DNA of 5,482 bases. Origin: an uncultured Desulfomonile sp. Lineage in GTDB: Bacteria; Desulfobacterota; Desulfomonilia; Desulfomonilales; Desulfomonilaceae. The first letter of the stretch is position 1. Every line of letters begins with the position of its first letter. The position numbers were made by a program, and so were the translations under genes. Below, in pieces: positions 1-5,482 of this stretch. Location: contig CAINUH010000092.1 of assembly GCA_903853735.1 (NCBI GenBank), forward strand, positions 1 through 5,482. Reading direction: 5' to 3'. Below the pieces are notes generated by a model, which saw only the letters and a list, made by a program, of their open reading frames with translations, did not search any database and was not told the DNA's origin.

Positions 1-3000
1 GGGCATCCACCTCGTCAAGGAGGCAGAAAGGCGAGGGGCGTGTCAAAAAAATGGAAAAAATAAGAGCAATAGCCGTCAGGGATTTCTCTCCGCCTGAGAG
101 TAGGCTCATATTTTGCCTTCGTTTGCCGGGAGGACGAACCACTATATCAACCCCCGTTTCCAGAAGGTTTTCTTCTTCTGTCAGCTCAAGGTAGGCTTCA
201 CCACCACCGAAAAGGAACGGAAAGATCTCCTGAAATTGTTTATTTATGCCATCAAAGGTTTTCAGAAACAGATCGCTGGTACTCTTGTTTATCTTCTCGA
301 TAGTATCGAACAATGACGCCACCGCTTTCCTGAGATCTTGCTCCTGTTCCTCAAGAAACTTCAGGCGCTCGCTAACTTGACGGCTCTCTGCTATCGCAGC
401 AAGGTTTACCTCTCCCATGGACTCCAGCTTGGCTTTGACTTCAAGGATCTCATCGGAGTTGGGCCGAGAATCGGTACACGAAACGGTTCGAGGGTCCACG
501 TGGTAACGTTCGAGGATTTTTTCAACAACCCCCTCCACGATCTGTTTAATACGCACCGACTCCATTTCAAGAGCATGAACCTTGTCGCGCAGGTCTTTCA
601 TTGCTGAGGCACACGATGTTCTTTCCTGTTCAAGAGACTTGATCGAAAGCGTTAGGCTCGCAGATTCATTCCTCTTGTCTTCCATAACGGTTTCCAGGGC
701 TTTGTACTCCAGCATGAGTTCCTTTTCGCGCGTCTGAGCCTCCTCCAGATCCCTGGAAATCCTGTCCTGCTCTTGAAGCAAGCGGGCTTTTTCTTCGGCC
801 AATCCCAGTATGTACTTTTCCATCTGCTGAAGGTTTTCCACAGTGTAGTGAAATTCCCGGTCAACAGACCGGTATTGTTCGTCTAACCTGGCGGCCAGAA
901 CCCGAACTTCTTGGCTCTGCGCGGATTTCTCCTGCAAGACTGTGTCTAATGTCTCTAAAACTAGCTTGGCATTACGTGCGCCTGTCTCGACCTCCATCTT
1001 CCTGCTTTCGAGAACAACTATTTTCTCCTGGGCTTGGGAGATGTCTTTAAAATTTTCAACCTTTTCTTTGCCTAGCCGCTCTGTCTCCAACTTCAGGATC
1101 CTCTCGGTTCTTTCCCAGCTAGAGATTTGGGCAGCTATATGACCCTGTTCAGTCAGCCCATTGGCCTCTTTCAACTTGAGTTCATTGGTGGAGCGCTCAA
1201 TCTCTTCCATCTCGCCCGATACCCGCTCCAACTGTTCTTCATGCTCCAGAAGATTACTCACGCAGTCTGAGACAGCCCTTTCCATAGAGTCGATGCCTTC
1301 TCGAAGTGACTTGATCTCTCGGCGCCTCAAAAAGATCTCTTCCTGATGGAAGTCCCACGACCCTCCGGTTATTTCACCGTGGCGAGTCAGCAAATCTCCT
1401 CCCAAGGTAACCAGGTCGATTTGAATGCCGTTGCGAGACCAGATTTCCACAGCCTGCTCCATGTCACGAACGACAAAATACCCGGTCAGAAGAAACTCCT
1501 TAAGAGTTTCAAAACCTTCTTGGAAGTGGACTATTTCCTTTAACTGGGTGACACCTTCCGGGACGGACGTTTCACTGGAGTCCGGAACCAGGCGAGGGAC
1601 GATCGGAATAAACGTAGATCTCCCTTGGCCCTCCTCTTTGAGCCGTTTGGCAGCGTTGGCCCCGTCACGGGTCGAAGAGACTACGACGTTGCGCAGACGA
1701 TGCCCCACAGCGGCTATCAGAGCTTTCTCGTACTCTGGGGACACTTCAATGAGTTCGGCCAAAGGACCCAGCAGAGCCTCCGAGTGTAGTGTTTCCTGAT
1801 TTTTCATGAGAAACTGGACACTGTGTTCGTATGATGCAAAATCACGCTGCATTTCTTCGAGTGAGCCAAGTCTGGCCCCGGACCCGGCAAGTTCTCTTTC
1901 CAAACTCGCCAAATCATTCCTGAGCACCTTTATCTTTTCGATCATGTTTCTTCTTACTGTAGAAAGCTCTTCTTTCCTCTCGCTATGTTCCTTGCGAAGC
2001 TCGGACACTTCGGCCAAAGCCTCTGTTAAGATTTCGCTTGATCTACGCGCCCTTTCGAGATCTTCACAAAGCTTCTCACTCTCTTTGGCAATCCTGCCCA
2101 GGTTGGCTTCGATTTCGTCGGCTCGCCTCTTCAGGCTTTCCATCGCGTTCCGCTTTTGCGCAGTTTCCTGCAGACTCTGGAACATGTCGTTCTTGTAGCT
2201 CTCCAGAAGCTCTACTTGCCCGTTCTTCGTTTGCTGCATTCCATTTAGTTCGGACAAGGCTTTCTTCAAGTCTTCTTCAGCTACCTGGAGTTGTGACTGG
2301 ATCGCTGACCTGTTCTGCTCCAGTTCTGCTCGACTTTCCTTTGTCTTTCGAATTCTTTGCTCGTATTCTTCCCTTTCATCCCGCAGCTTGTCCATGCGGA
2401 CAGTGATATGGACAAGTCGGTCTTGGTCCTTTCGTATTGCCCCCCGAATAGATGTCAGAGAAATATCCGTCACGTGACGAGTTTGCAGAAGCTCCTTTAT
2501 AGCTTTTTCCAAATCCACGGCCTTCAAACTGGCCGTCTCCAGTCGTGCCTCCAACGATGCAAACAGAGACTCTTGTTCAAAAAGAGCCGAACTCGCCCTG
2601 TCAAGGTCACCTTTTGCCTGCCCGTACTGTTCTAAGGCATCGCGGCACTTCCACGCATGGATGGCTATGTCCAGATCCCGATAGCGATTCTGAAGTTTGT
2701 GGTAGCCTTCAGCCTTGGCTGCTTGCCGTCTGAGTGACAAGTTCTGGCGTTTAACCTCAGCAATAACATCCTTAATTCTTTCCAGGTTCCTGTTCGTCTG
2801 CTCGAGCTTCTTGAGAGCCGCCTCTTTTCGTGCCTTGTATCGGTTTATCCCTGCCGCCTCCTCGATAAGGGTCCGGCGCTCTTCAGGCCTCGACGCGACA
2901 ACCATCTCTACACGCCCCTGTTCCACGACGGAGTAGGACGACCGGCCTATACCGGTGTCCAGGAAGAGGTCCGTGACATCCGACAGTCTGCAAGGGATGC

Positions 3001-3355
3001 TATTGATCTCATAATGCGATTCGCCGTCTCGGAACAAACGGCGAGTGATCATAATCTCGTCGTAATCCGACAATGAAGCTGGAGAAGAATCGTTGTCATT
3101 GGAGAGAATCATACGGACTTCAGCCATCCCTAAAGGTTTGCGGTTCTCAGATCCATTAAAGATGACGTCTCCCATCTTGTGGCCGCGCAGGATGCGGGCC
3201 CTCTGTTCCCCCATAACCCAGCGGATGGCCTCGAGCACATTGCTCTTGCCGCATCCGTTGGGCCCGACAACCGAGGTAACCCCCGGTCTGAATTCAAGAA
3301 TTGTTCGGTCGGAAAAACTCTTGAATCCCTTTATTTCTAGCCGTTTCAGTTTCAT
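1..3355 (-). CDS. smc: Chromosome segregation/condensation ATPase SMC (C-terminus cut off by window edge)
   Basis: SMC is the ATP-driven, DNA-entrapping subunit of the bacterial condensin (with ScpA and ScpB) that organises the nucleoid and helps separate sister origins. The frame gives 1118 codons without a stop and continues past the left edge. Seen in order: N-terminal head with GFKSF (residues 10-14), Walker A GPNGCGKS (31-38), Q-loop Gln146 in VEQGR and EEAAGI (165-170); a Glu/Lys/Arg/Leu/Gln-rich coiled coil to about 515; a hinge around 525-665 ending in GEITGG; a returning coiled coil; then the C-terminal head with GEVNLAAI (981-988), ABC signature LSGGEK (1086-1091) and Walker B LLDEVD (1112-1117), where Glu1115 is the expected catalytic base. 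Family members are about 1150-1200 residues, so only some tens of residues are missing. The ATG at 3355 gives the typical MKLKRLEIKGFKSF start, and an in-frame TAG lies 14 codons upstream. No clear Shine-Dalgarno is visible. It lies 286 bp downstream of dacB. Confidence 0.97.
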   Translation of the reverse strand, partial: MKLKRLEIKGFKSFSDRTILEFRPGVTSVVGPNGCGKSNVLEAIRWVMGEQRARILRGHKMGDVIFNGSENRKPLGMAEVRMILSNDNDSSPASLSDYDEIMITRRLFRDGESHYEINSIPCRLSDVTDLFLDTGIGRSSYSVVEQGRVEMVVASRPEERRTLIEEAAGINRYKARKEAALKKLEQTNRNLERIKDVIAEVKRQNLSLRRQAAKAEGYHKLQNRYRDLDIAIHAWKCRDALEQYGQAKGDLDRASSALFEQESLFASLEARLETASLKAVDLEKAIKELLQTRHVTDISLTSIRGAIRKDQDRLVHITVRMDKLRDEREEYEQRIRKTKESRAELEQNRSAIQSQLQVAEEDLKKALSELNGMQQTKNGQVELLESYKNDMFQSLQETAQKRNAMESLKRRADEIEANLGRIAKESEKLCEDLERARRSSEILTEALAEVSELRKEHSERKEELSTVRRNMIEKIKVLRNDLASLERELAGSGARLGSLEEMQRDFASYEHSVQFLMKNQETLHSEALLGPLAELIEVSPEYEKALIAAVGHRLRNVVVSSTRDGANAAKRLKEEGQGRSTFIPIVPRLVPDSSETSVPEGVTQLKEIVHFQEGFETLKEFLLTGYFVVRDMEQAVEIWSRNGIQIDLVTLGGDLLTRHGEITGGSWDFHQEEIFLRRREIKSLREGIDSMERAVSDCVSNLLEHEEQLERVSGEMEEIERSTNELKLKEANGLTEQGHIAAQISSWERTERILKLETERLGKEKVENFKDISQAQEKIVVLESRKMEVETGARNAKLVLETLDTVLQEKSAQSQEVRVLAARLDEQYRSVDREFHYTVENLQQMEKYILGLAEEKARLLQEQDRISRDLEEAQTREKELMLEYKALETVMEDKRNESASLTLSIKSLEQERTSCASAMKDLRDKVHALEMESVRIKQIVEGVVEKILERYHVDPRTVSCTDSRPNSDEILEVKAKLESMGEVNLAAIAESRQVSERLKFLEEQEQDLRKAVASLFDTIEKINKSTSDLFLKTFDGINKQFQEIFPFLFGGGEAYLELTEEENLLETGVDIVVRPPGKRRQNMSLLSGGEKSLTAIALIFSIFLTRPSPFCLLDEVDA

Positions 3356-3365
3356 GGTTTTCTTG

Positions 3366-3386
3366 GGCCGGTTGATAGAATCGGCC
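3366..3386 (-). promoter_or_regulatory. Hairpin in the smc leader, at the ribosome-binding position
   Basis: GGCCGGTT (3366-3373) and AATCGGCC (3379-3386) form an 8-bp inverted repeat around the loop GATAG, with one G-T wobble on the plus strand. In the smc transcript (minus strand) the same position is an A-C mismatch, leaving five G/C pairs, the mismatch and two A-U pairs. It ends 10 nt before the smc ATG, where a Shine-Dalgarno would normally sit, and no purine-rich SD is seen between it and the start. It may modulate translation initiation or be a protein-binding dyad. This is inference. Confidence 0.35.
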
Positions 3387-3388
3387 GG

Positions 3389-3417
3389 ATACTATCCAGA
3401 CTGGGGGTGAGTGTAAA
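3389..3417 (-). promoter_or_regulatory. Candidate sigma-70-type promoter for smc
   Basis: On the minus strand a -35 box TTTACA (3412-3417, 5 of 6 to consensus) is followed after exactly 17 bp by a -10 box TAGTAT (3389-3394, 4 of 6). Transcription would start near 3382 and give a leader of about 27 nt that contains the hairpin at 3366-3386. A weaker alternative lies upstream: TTGCGG (3528-3533), an 18-bp spacer and TATTAT (3504-3509), inside the inverted repeat. Box matches of this quality occur by chance, so this is only a candidate. Confidence 0.4.
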
Positions 3418-3462
3418 GCAAAAAGGTCACGAGTCGTTTAATGGATATGAACAAACTCCGTA

Positions 3463-3549
3463 TGAATACCGCGGCCATAATACGTCCGGCTAGGACTTTG
3501 GGCATAATATTGGAACAATAGATCCTCCCGCAATAATGGCCGGTATTCA
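3463..3549. repeat. Long imperfect inverted repeat in the dacB-smc gap
   Basis: The outer arms are TGAATACC (3463-3470) and GGTATTCA (3542-3549), which match perfectly. After a 2-nt bulge (GC, 3471-3472), GGCCAT (3473-3478) pairs with ATGGCC (3536-3541), followed by one mismatch and two more pairs. In total about 16 base pairs enclose roughly 50 nt. Near the centre a smaller hairpin TATTG-GAA-CAATA (3508-3520) would sit in the loop. There is no T-run after it on the minus strand, so it is not a standard terminator. It could be a structured RNA leader, a cruciform, an operator pair or a remnant of a small intergenic repeat element. No target-site duplication is visible beside the arms. The rest of the 3356-3641 gap shows no gene. 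A minus-strand T5 run (3420-3424) has only a weak stem ahead of it. Confidence 0.5.
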
Positions 3550-3620
3550 GATCTGTGAAGACCCCATAAGAGGAAGAAGTCAGGCCCCACCTCGAGCATT
3601 CATGAGCAAGAGGCCACTAC

Positions 3621-3643
3621 GATGTGAGCCAATTGCTCATATC
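3621..3643 (-). other. Hairpin overlapping the dacB stop codon
   Basis: GATGTGAGC (3621-3629) and GCTCATATC (3635-3643) form a 9-bp inverted repeat around CAATT, with a G-T wobble on the plus strand and an A-C mismatch on the minus strand. The dacB TGA (3642-3644) lies in the base of the stem. There is no T-run downstream on the minus strand, so it is at most a weak or Rho-assisted terminator or an mRNA 3' stabiliser. Confidence 0.3.
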
Positions 3644-5192
3644 ACCTCTCCTCAAGAGAAACATTGAACACTGCGCGAGCTATTCTGTCAGCATAATCCA
3701 CTATTCCTGTCCCATCCTGCGAACTGTTCACTATCACAGCAAATGCGAACATCCTCCCCTCAGGGGAAATCCCGTATCCAGCAAGGGCATTCACTCCTCG
3801 GAGCGTTCCAGTTTTCGCTCGGATTCGCCTCTTGAGAGGAGGCTCCACAAACTTTTCCTTGAGAGTCCCGTCCACCCCAGCCACGCCGAGAGACGACATG
3901 AACTCAGAATTATATGTGAAGTCACGAGAAGCTGTAAAAAGGACTCGCACAAGCGCCGAAGCGCTGACACGATTATTCCGGGAAAGGCCGCTTGCCTCAC
4001 TCAAGGCAAAATGATCTTCGGGCACTCCGCAGTCAATAAGGTATTTGCGCAGCGCAGTCAGTCCCTTTTCTCGGGTCCCGGGAGGGCCATGAACCTTGGC
4101 ACCCAAGCCCATGCAGATCTGCTCCGCCATGAAATTGTTGCTGTGCTTGTTCAACCAATATACGAGCACCCCGAGGGGATACGAGGTGAACTGCAAGTAA
4201 GGAGTAGCCGAAGGAGGAGTTTGTCCGCGTATTACACTCCCCTGGAATTTGATCCCTTCTCGTAACAGGAATTGTTTAAGCACATCGCCAAAGTATAATG
4301 CAGGAGACGCAATGTTAACGTAACGGCCTTTAACGGGTGCTTGCACCCCTATTTCACCATGTATCTTGAATATCTCCCGATCATCGTCCGTGAGTTCCTT
4401 GGTTATGTTGACTTGGACAGCCTTGTCCCCCTCGATGGTCATTACGTGAGATTTTATGCGCGCGTACTCCGAGATGGGGTCCATGACTATTCTTGCCGGT
4501 TCTCGAGACTTTGCCCCAGGATGTAGCAAGATCTTGACGGAATTGAAGTTAAGAGACAGGGCGCTGTAAGGCGCATGATAAGACCTGTGACCGAGCCTTT
4601 CATTTTCATCCAAAGGGGTTCCTGGAACAAAGAAAGAGTCATCCACTACAATGTCCCCTCGGATCTCCGAAAGGCCCTTGTCCAGAAGTTCTCTCGTGAA
4701 GGCAAACAGTTGTTCAGTGACCATGTGGGGATCGCCGCCGCCTTTGATGAACATGTTCCCCACCGTTGGCCCGCGTGCCTGATCTATGAACACCTCGGTA
4801 ACGAAAGTGAAATCCGGCTTCAAGGCCTGAAGCGCCGCAGCGCTCGTAACTACTTTCATGGTAGATGCCGGTATCAAAGGCAGATCGGGATTTCTTTCCA
4901 TAAGCACTTCTCCGGTCTTCAAGTCGACCACTTGCACCGAAACAGCAAAGTTAGCGGGAAGTTCTCGCTGGATTATGCCGTTGAGCTTAACGTCAAAAGG
5001 ATGAATGGGTGCGCCATGGGCGTCATAAAACGGTAACCATAGGAACACGAAGAAAAATAGAATGGCTGAACTGATGAGTCCAGGGGGGGGTGATTGTGGG
5101 CACGGTTGTCCATAGGGGGAGGGGGATGAGCCAATTAACGGCCAACAACTCATTTGATATATCTGCATATCTGCATTATCCATTAATATCAC
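3642..5192 (-). CDS. dacB: D-alanyl-D-alanine carboxypeptidase/endopeptidase, PBP4 (peptidase S13) family
   Basis: A low-molecular-weight class C penicillin-binding protein that removes the terminal D-Ala from peptidoglycan stem peptides and, in this family, can also hydrolyse D-Ala-meso-DAP cross-bridges in the periplasm. Numbered from the GTG at 5192 (516 aa), the catalytic motifs are SxxK = Ser110-Thr-Met-Lys113 (nucleophile and base), SxN = Ser351-Asn-Asn353 in HSNNFMAEQ, and KTG = 460-462. Family landmarks GGGDP (151-155), YSALSLNFN (209-217) and SGLSRNNRVSA (401-411) are also present. A hydrophobic core at about 39-55 followed by AHG-A (58-61) looks like a signal peptide with a cleavage site near residue 60. 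The length fits the family, but the N-terminus is about 38 residues longer than a usual signal peptide needs and has no Lys or Arg, so the start is uncertain. Other in-frame ATGs are at 5183, 5168 and 5153. AGGTGG (5208-5213) lies 15 nt before the GTG, too far for a good RBS. The enzyme assignment is firm. Confidence 0.95.
   Translation of the reverse strand: MILMDNADMQIYQMSCWPLIGSSPSPYGQPCPQSPPPGLISSAILFFFVFLWLPFYDAHGAPIHPFDVKLNGIIQRELPANFAVSVQVVDLKTGEVLMERNPDLPLIPASTMKVVTSAAALQALKPDFTFVTEVFIDQARGPTVGNMFIKGGGDPHMVTEQLFAFTRELLDKGLSEIRGDIVVDDSFFVPGTPLDENERLGHRSYHAPYSALSLNFNSVKILLHPGAKSREPARIVMDPISEYARIKSHVMTIEGDKAVQVNITKELTDDDREIFKIHGEIGVQAPVKGRYVNIASPALYFGDVLKQFLLREGIKFQGSVIRGQTPPSATPYLQFTSYPLGVLVYWLNKHSNNFMAEQICMGLGAKVHGPPGTREKGLTALRKYLIDCGVPEDHFALSEASGLSRNNRVSASALVRVLFTASRDFTYNSEFMSSLGVAGVDGTLKEKFVEPPLKRRIRAKTGTLRGVNALAGYGISPEGRMFAFAVIVNSSQDGTGIVDYADRIARAVFNVSLEER
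5083..5090 (-). repeat. G8/C8 homopolymer in the dacB N-terminal coding region
   Basis: Eight G on the plus strand read as eight C in the dacB mRNA, encoding the Pro-Pro-Pro just before the signal-peptide core. Gain or loss of one base would disconnect the upstream start codons from the mature enzyme. With one extra C, the ATG at 5113 would join the correct frame and give the short start MDNRAHNHPPP, which contains an Arg. The tract is a typical polymerase-slippage site and also a common place for a sequencing length error. Confidence 0.6.
5161..5176. repeat. Perfect 8-bp tandem duplication (ATCTGCAT x2)
   Basis: ATCTGCAT occurs at 5161-5168 and again directly at 5169-5176. It lies within the first codons of dacB if the GTG at 5192 or the ATG at 5183 is used. 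The unit length is not a multiple of three, so losing or gaining a copy would shift the frame from those starts. The ATG at 5153 lies downstream of it and would be unaffected. Confidence 0.7.
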
Positions 5193-5283
5193 GCCACTTT
5201 ATGGTATCCACCTGTAATCGACATCACCGTGGTTGCCGGGTTTCGTTTAGTGGGGGGCGCTGGTTTAGCCCGCTTTTTTAATA

Positions 5284-5297
5284 AGATAGCGTTATCT
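5284..5297. promoter_or_regulatory. Short dyad (AGATA-N4-TATCT) overlapping the candidate dacB -10
   Basis: AGATA (5284-5288) and TATCT (5293-5297) are perfect inverted half-sites separated by GCGT. The site covers the candidate -10 element of the dacB promoter, where a repressor would block RNA polymerase. Only five bases per arm match, so chance is possible. No regulator gene is present in the window. Confidence 0.25.
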
Positions 5298-5317
5298 GAT
5301 TCGGGTAAGGGTGTCAA
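5291..5317 (-). promoter_or_regulatory. Candidate promoter for dacB
   Basis: A perfect -35 box TTGACA is read on the minus strand at 5312-5317. The best -10-like hexamer is GATAAC (5291-5296, 4 of 6), with a short 15-bp spacer. At 17 bp the hexamer TAACGC is poor. Transcription would start about 90 nt upstream of the GTG at 5192. The suboptimal spacer may mean a regulated promoter or a chance -35 match. Confidence 0.35.
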
Positions 5318-5341
5318 GGGTGCCGGTGATCTGAGGGGGGG
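5303..5341 (+). other. G-run cluster with direct repeats, possible G-quadruplex
   Basis: The plus strand carries GGG at 5303-5305, 5309-5311 and 5318-5320 and G7 at 5335-5341, with gaps of 3, 6 and 14 nt. Within it AAGGGTG is repeated at 5307-5313 and 5316-5322, a 9-bp period that brackets the -35 box of the candidate dacB promoter. The G-rich strand is the template strand for dacB. Folding is possible but the last loop is long. Confidence 0.35.
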
Positions 5342-5482
5342 CGAGCGCATTTTCTAGCGCGCGCCAGGCTGATATATCAAACAATCTAGATAATTATTTC
5401 TAGTAGTTAGATTTGAACATCGAGTGTATTCTCACAAATAAATACAACTAATTGAAACTTAGTTTTATTTTTTTCTTGACAA
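5342..5482. other. Non-coding, mostly AT-rich right end; faces the next gene
   Basis: No convincing gene is seen from 5193 to the right edge. Beyond about 5365 the sequence becomes visibly AT-rich compared with the two genes. It contains a perfect 10-bp palindrome TGATATATCA (5370-5379) and a plus-strand TTGACA (5476-5481), which could be the -35 box of a rightward gene outside the window, making this a divergent intergenic region. Further left, a weak plus-strand stem GGGC/GCCC (5255-5258 with 5268-5271) is followed two bases later by T6 (5274-5279). That resembles a poor rightward terminator, but no plus-strand gene ends there. Confidence 0.4.
5383..5413. repeat. Nested inverted repeats in the AT-rich end
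   Basis: AATCTA (5383-5388) is inverted as TAGATT (5408-5413). Inside this, CTAGA (5386-5390) is inverted as TCTAG (5399-5403). The two pairings overlap and would be alternatives. They may mark a regulator-binding region or may be chance in AT-rich DNA. Confidence 0.3.

Noticed and set aside
113..3410. Many plus-strand open frames of 60-130 codons, and a minus-strand frame at 652-864
   Set aside because: They lie opposite or out of frame within the continuous smc frame, which carries all SMC motifs. Their translations are low-complexity Ser/Leu/Arg-rich shadows of coiled-coil codons.
3420..3424. Minus-strand T5 run as a dacB terminator
   Set aside because: The stem ahead of it is short, bulged and six bases away from the T-run, and it sits inside the smc promoter region.
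3463..3549. Insertion-sequence or MITE call for the inverted repeat
   Set aside because: The terminal repeats are short, there is no target-site duplication, and no other copy is in the window.
3624..4265. 213-codon plus-strand open frame
   Set aside because: It is antisense to dacB, whose KTG and SxN motifs lie in this interval, and it shows no recognisable domain.
4575..5036. 153-codon plus-strand open frame
   Set aside because: It is antisense to the dacB region with the SxxK motif, with no domain. It is a shadow frame.
5255..5279. Rho-independent terminator on the plus strand
   Set aside because: There is a T6 run, but the stem is only four base pairs with a 9-nt loop and no plus-strand gene ends there.
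5090..5281. 63-codon plus-strand open frame in the dacB upstream region
   Set aside because: It starts in the G-rich tract, has no family resemblance, runs across the likely dacB leader and has no clear RBS.
5353..5403. Cluster of three CTAG sites as a special signal
   Set aside because: CTAG also occurs several times within smc and in the dacB-smc gap, so it is not rare enough here to mean anything.

Overview
The window reads as a piece of a bacterial chromosome of moderate GC content. It holds two genes on the minus strand, read right to left: a DacB/PBP4-type D-alanyl-D-alanine carboxypeptidase (3642-5192), then the chromosome-condensation ATPase SMC (start codon at 3355), which runs off the left edge. 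SMC rather than MukB, plus an S13-family penicillin-binding protein with an N-terminal export signal, points to a bacterium outside the MukBEF-carrying enterics. The style resembles Gram-negative, Desulfobacterota-type genomes. That placement is an impression from protein sequence, not something the window proves.

Layout: 1-3355 is one uninterrupted SMC reading frame of 1118 codons. I checked it codon by codon for most of its length and found no stop or frameshift. Walker A, Q-loop, hinge, ABC signature and Walker B are all present, and only the last few dozen residues lie outside the window. 3356-3641 is an intergenic gap with a good candidate smc promoter, a hairpin just upstream of the smc start, a long imperfect inverted repeat (3463-3549) and a small hairpin over the dacB stop codon. 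3642-5192 is dacB with intact SxxK, SxN and KTG motifs. Its N-terminal stretch is odd: no Lys or Arg ahead of the signal-peptide core, a G8/C8 homopolymer and an 8-bp tandem duplication. 5193-5482 has no convincing gene. It carries a TTGACA-type promoter element pointing at dacB, a short dyad, repeated G-runs all on the plus strand, and an AT-rich right end with inverted repeats and a plus-facing TTGACA.

The two genes do not share a biochemical pathway. DacB trims or cleaves periplasmic peptidoglycan peptides, while SMC compacts and segregates the chromosome in the cytoplasm. Both belong to growth and division, and they could be co-transcribed, but the 286-bp gap with its own promoter-like sequence suggests smc can be expressed separately. 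I see no evidence of a new multi-gene system. What deserves a second look is the non-coding structure: the inverted repeat between the genes, and the slippage-prone, G-rich region around the dacB start.
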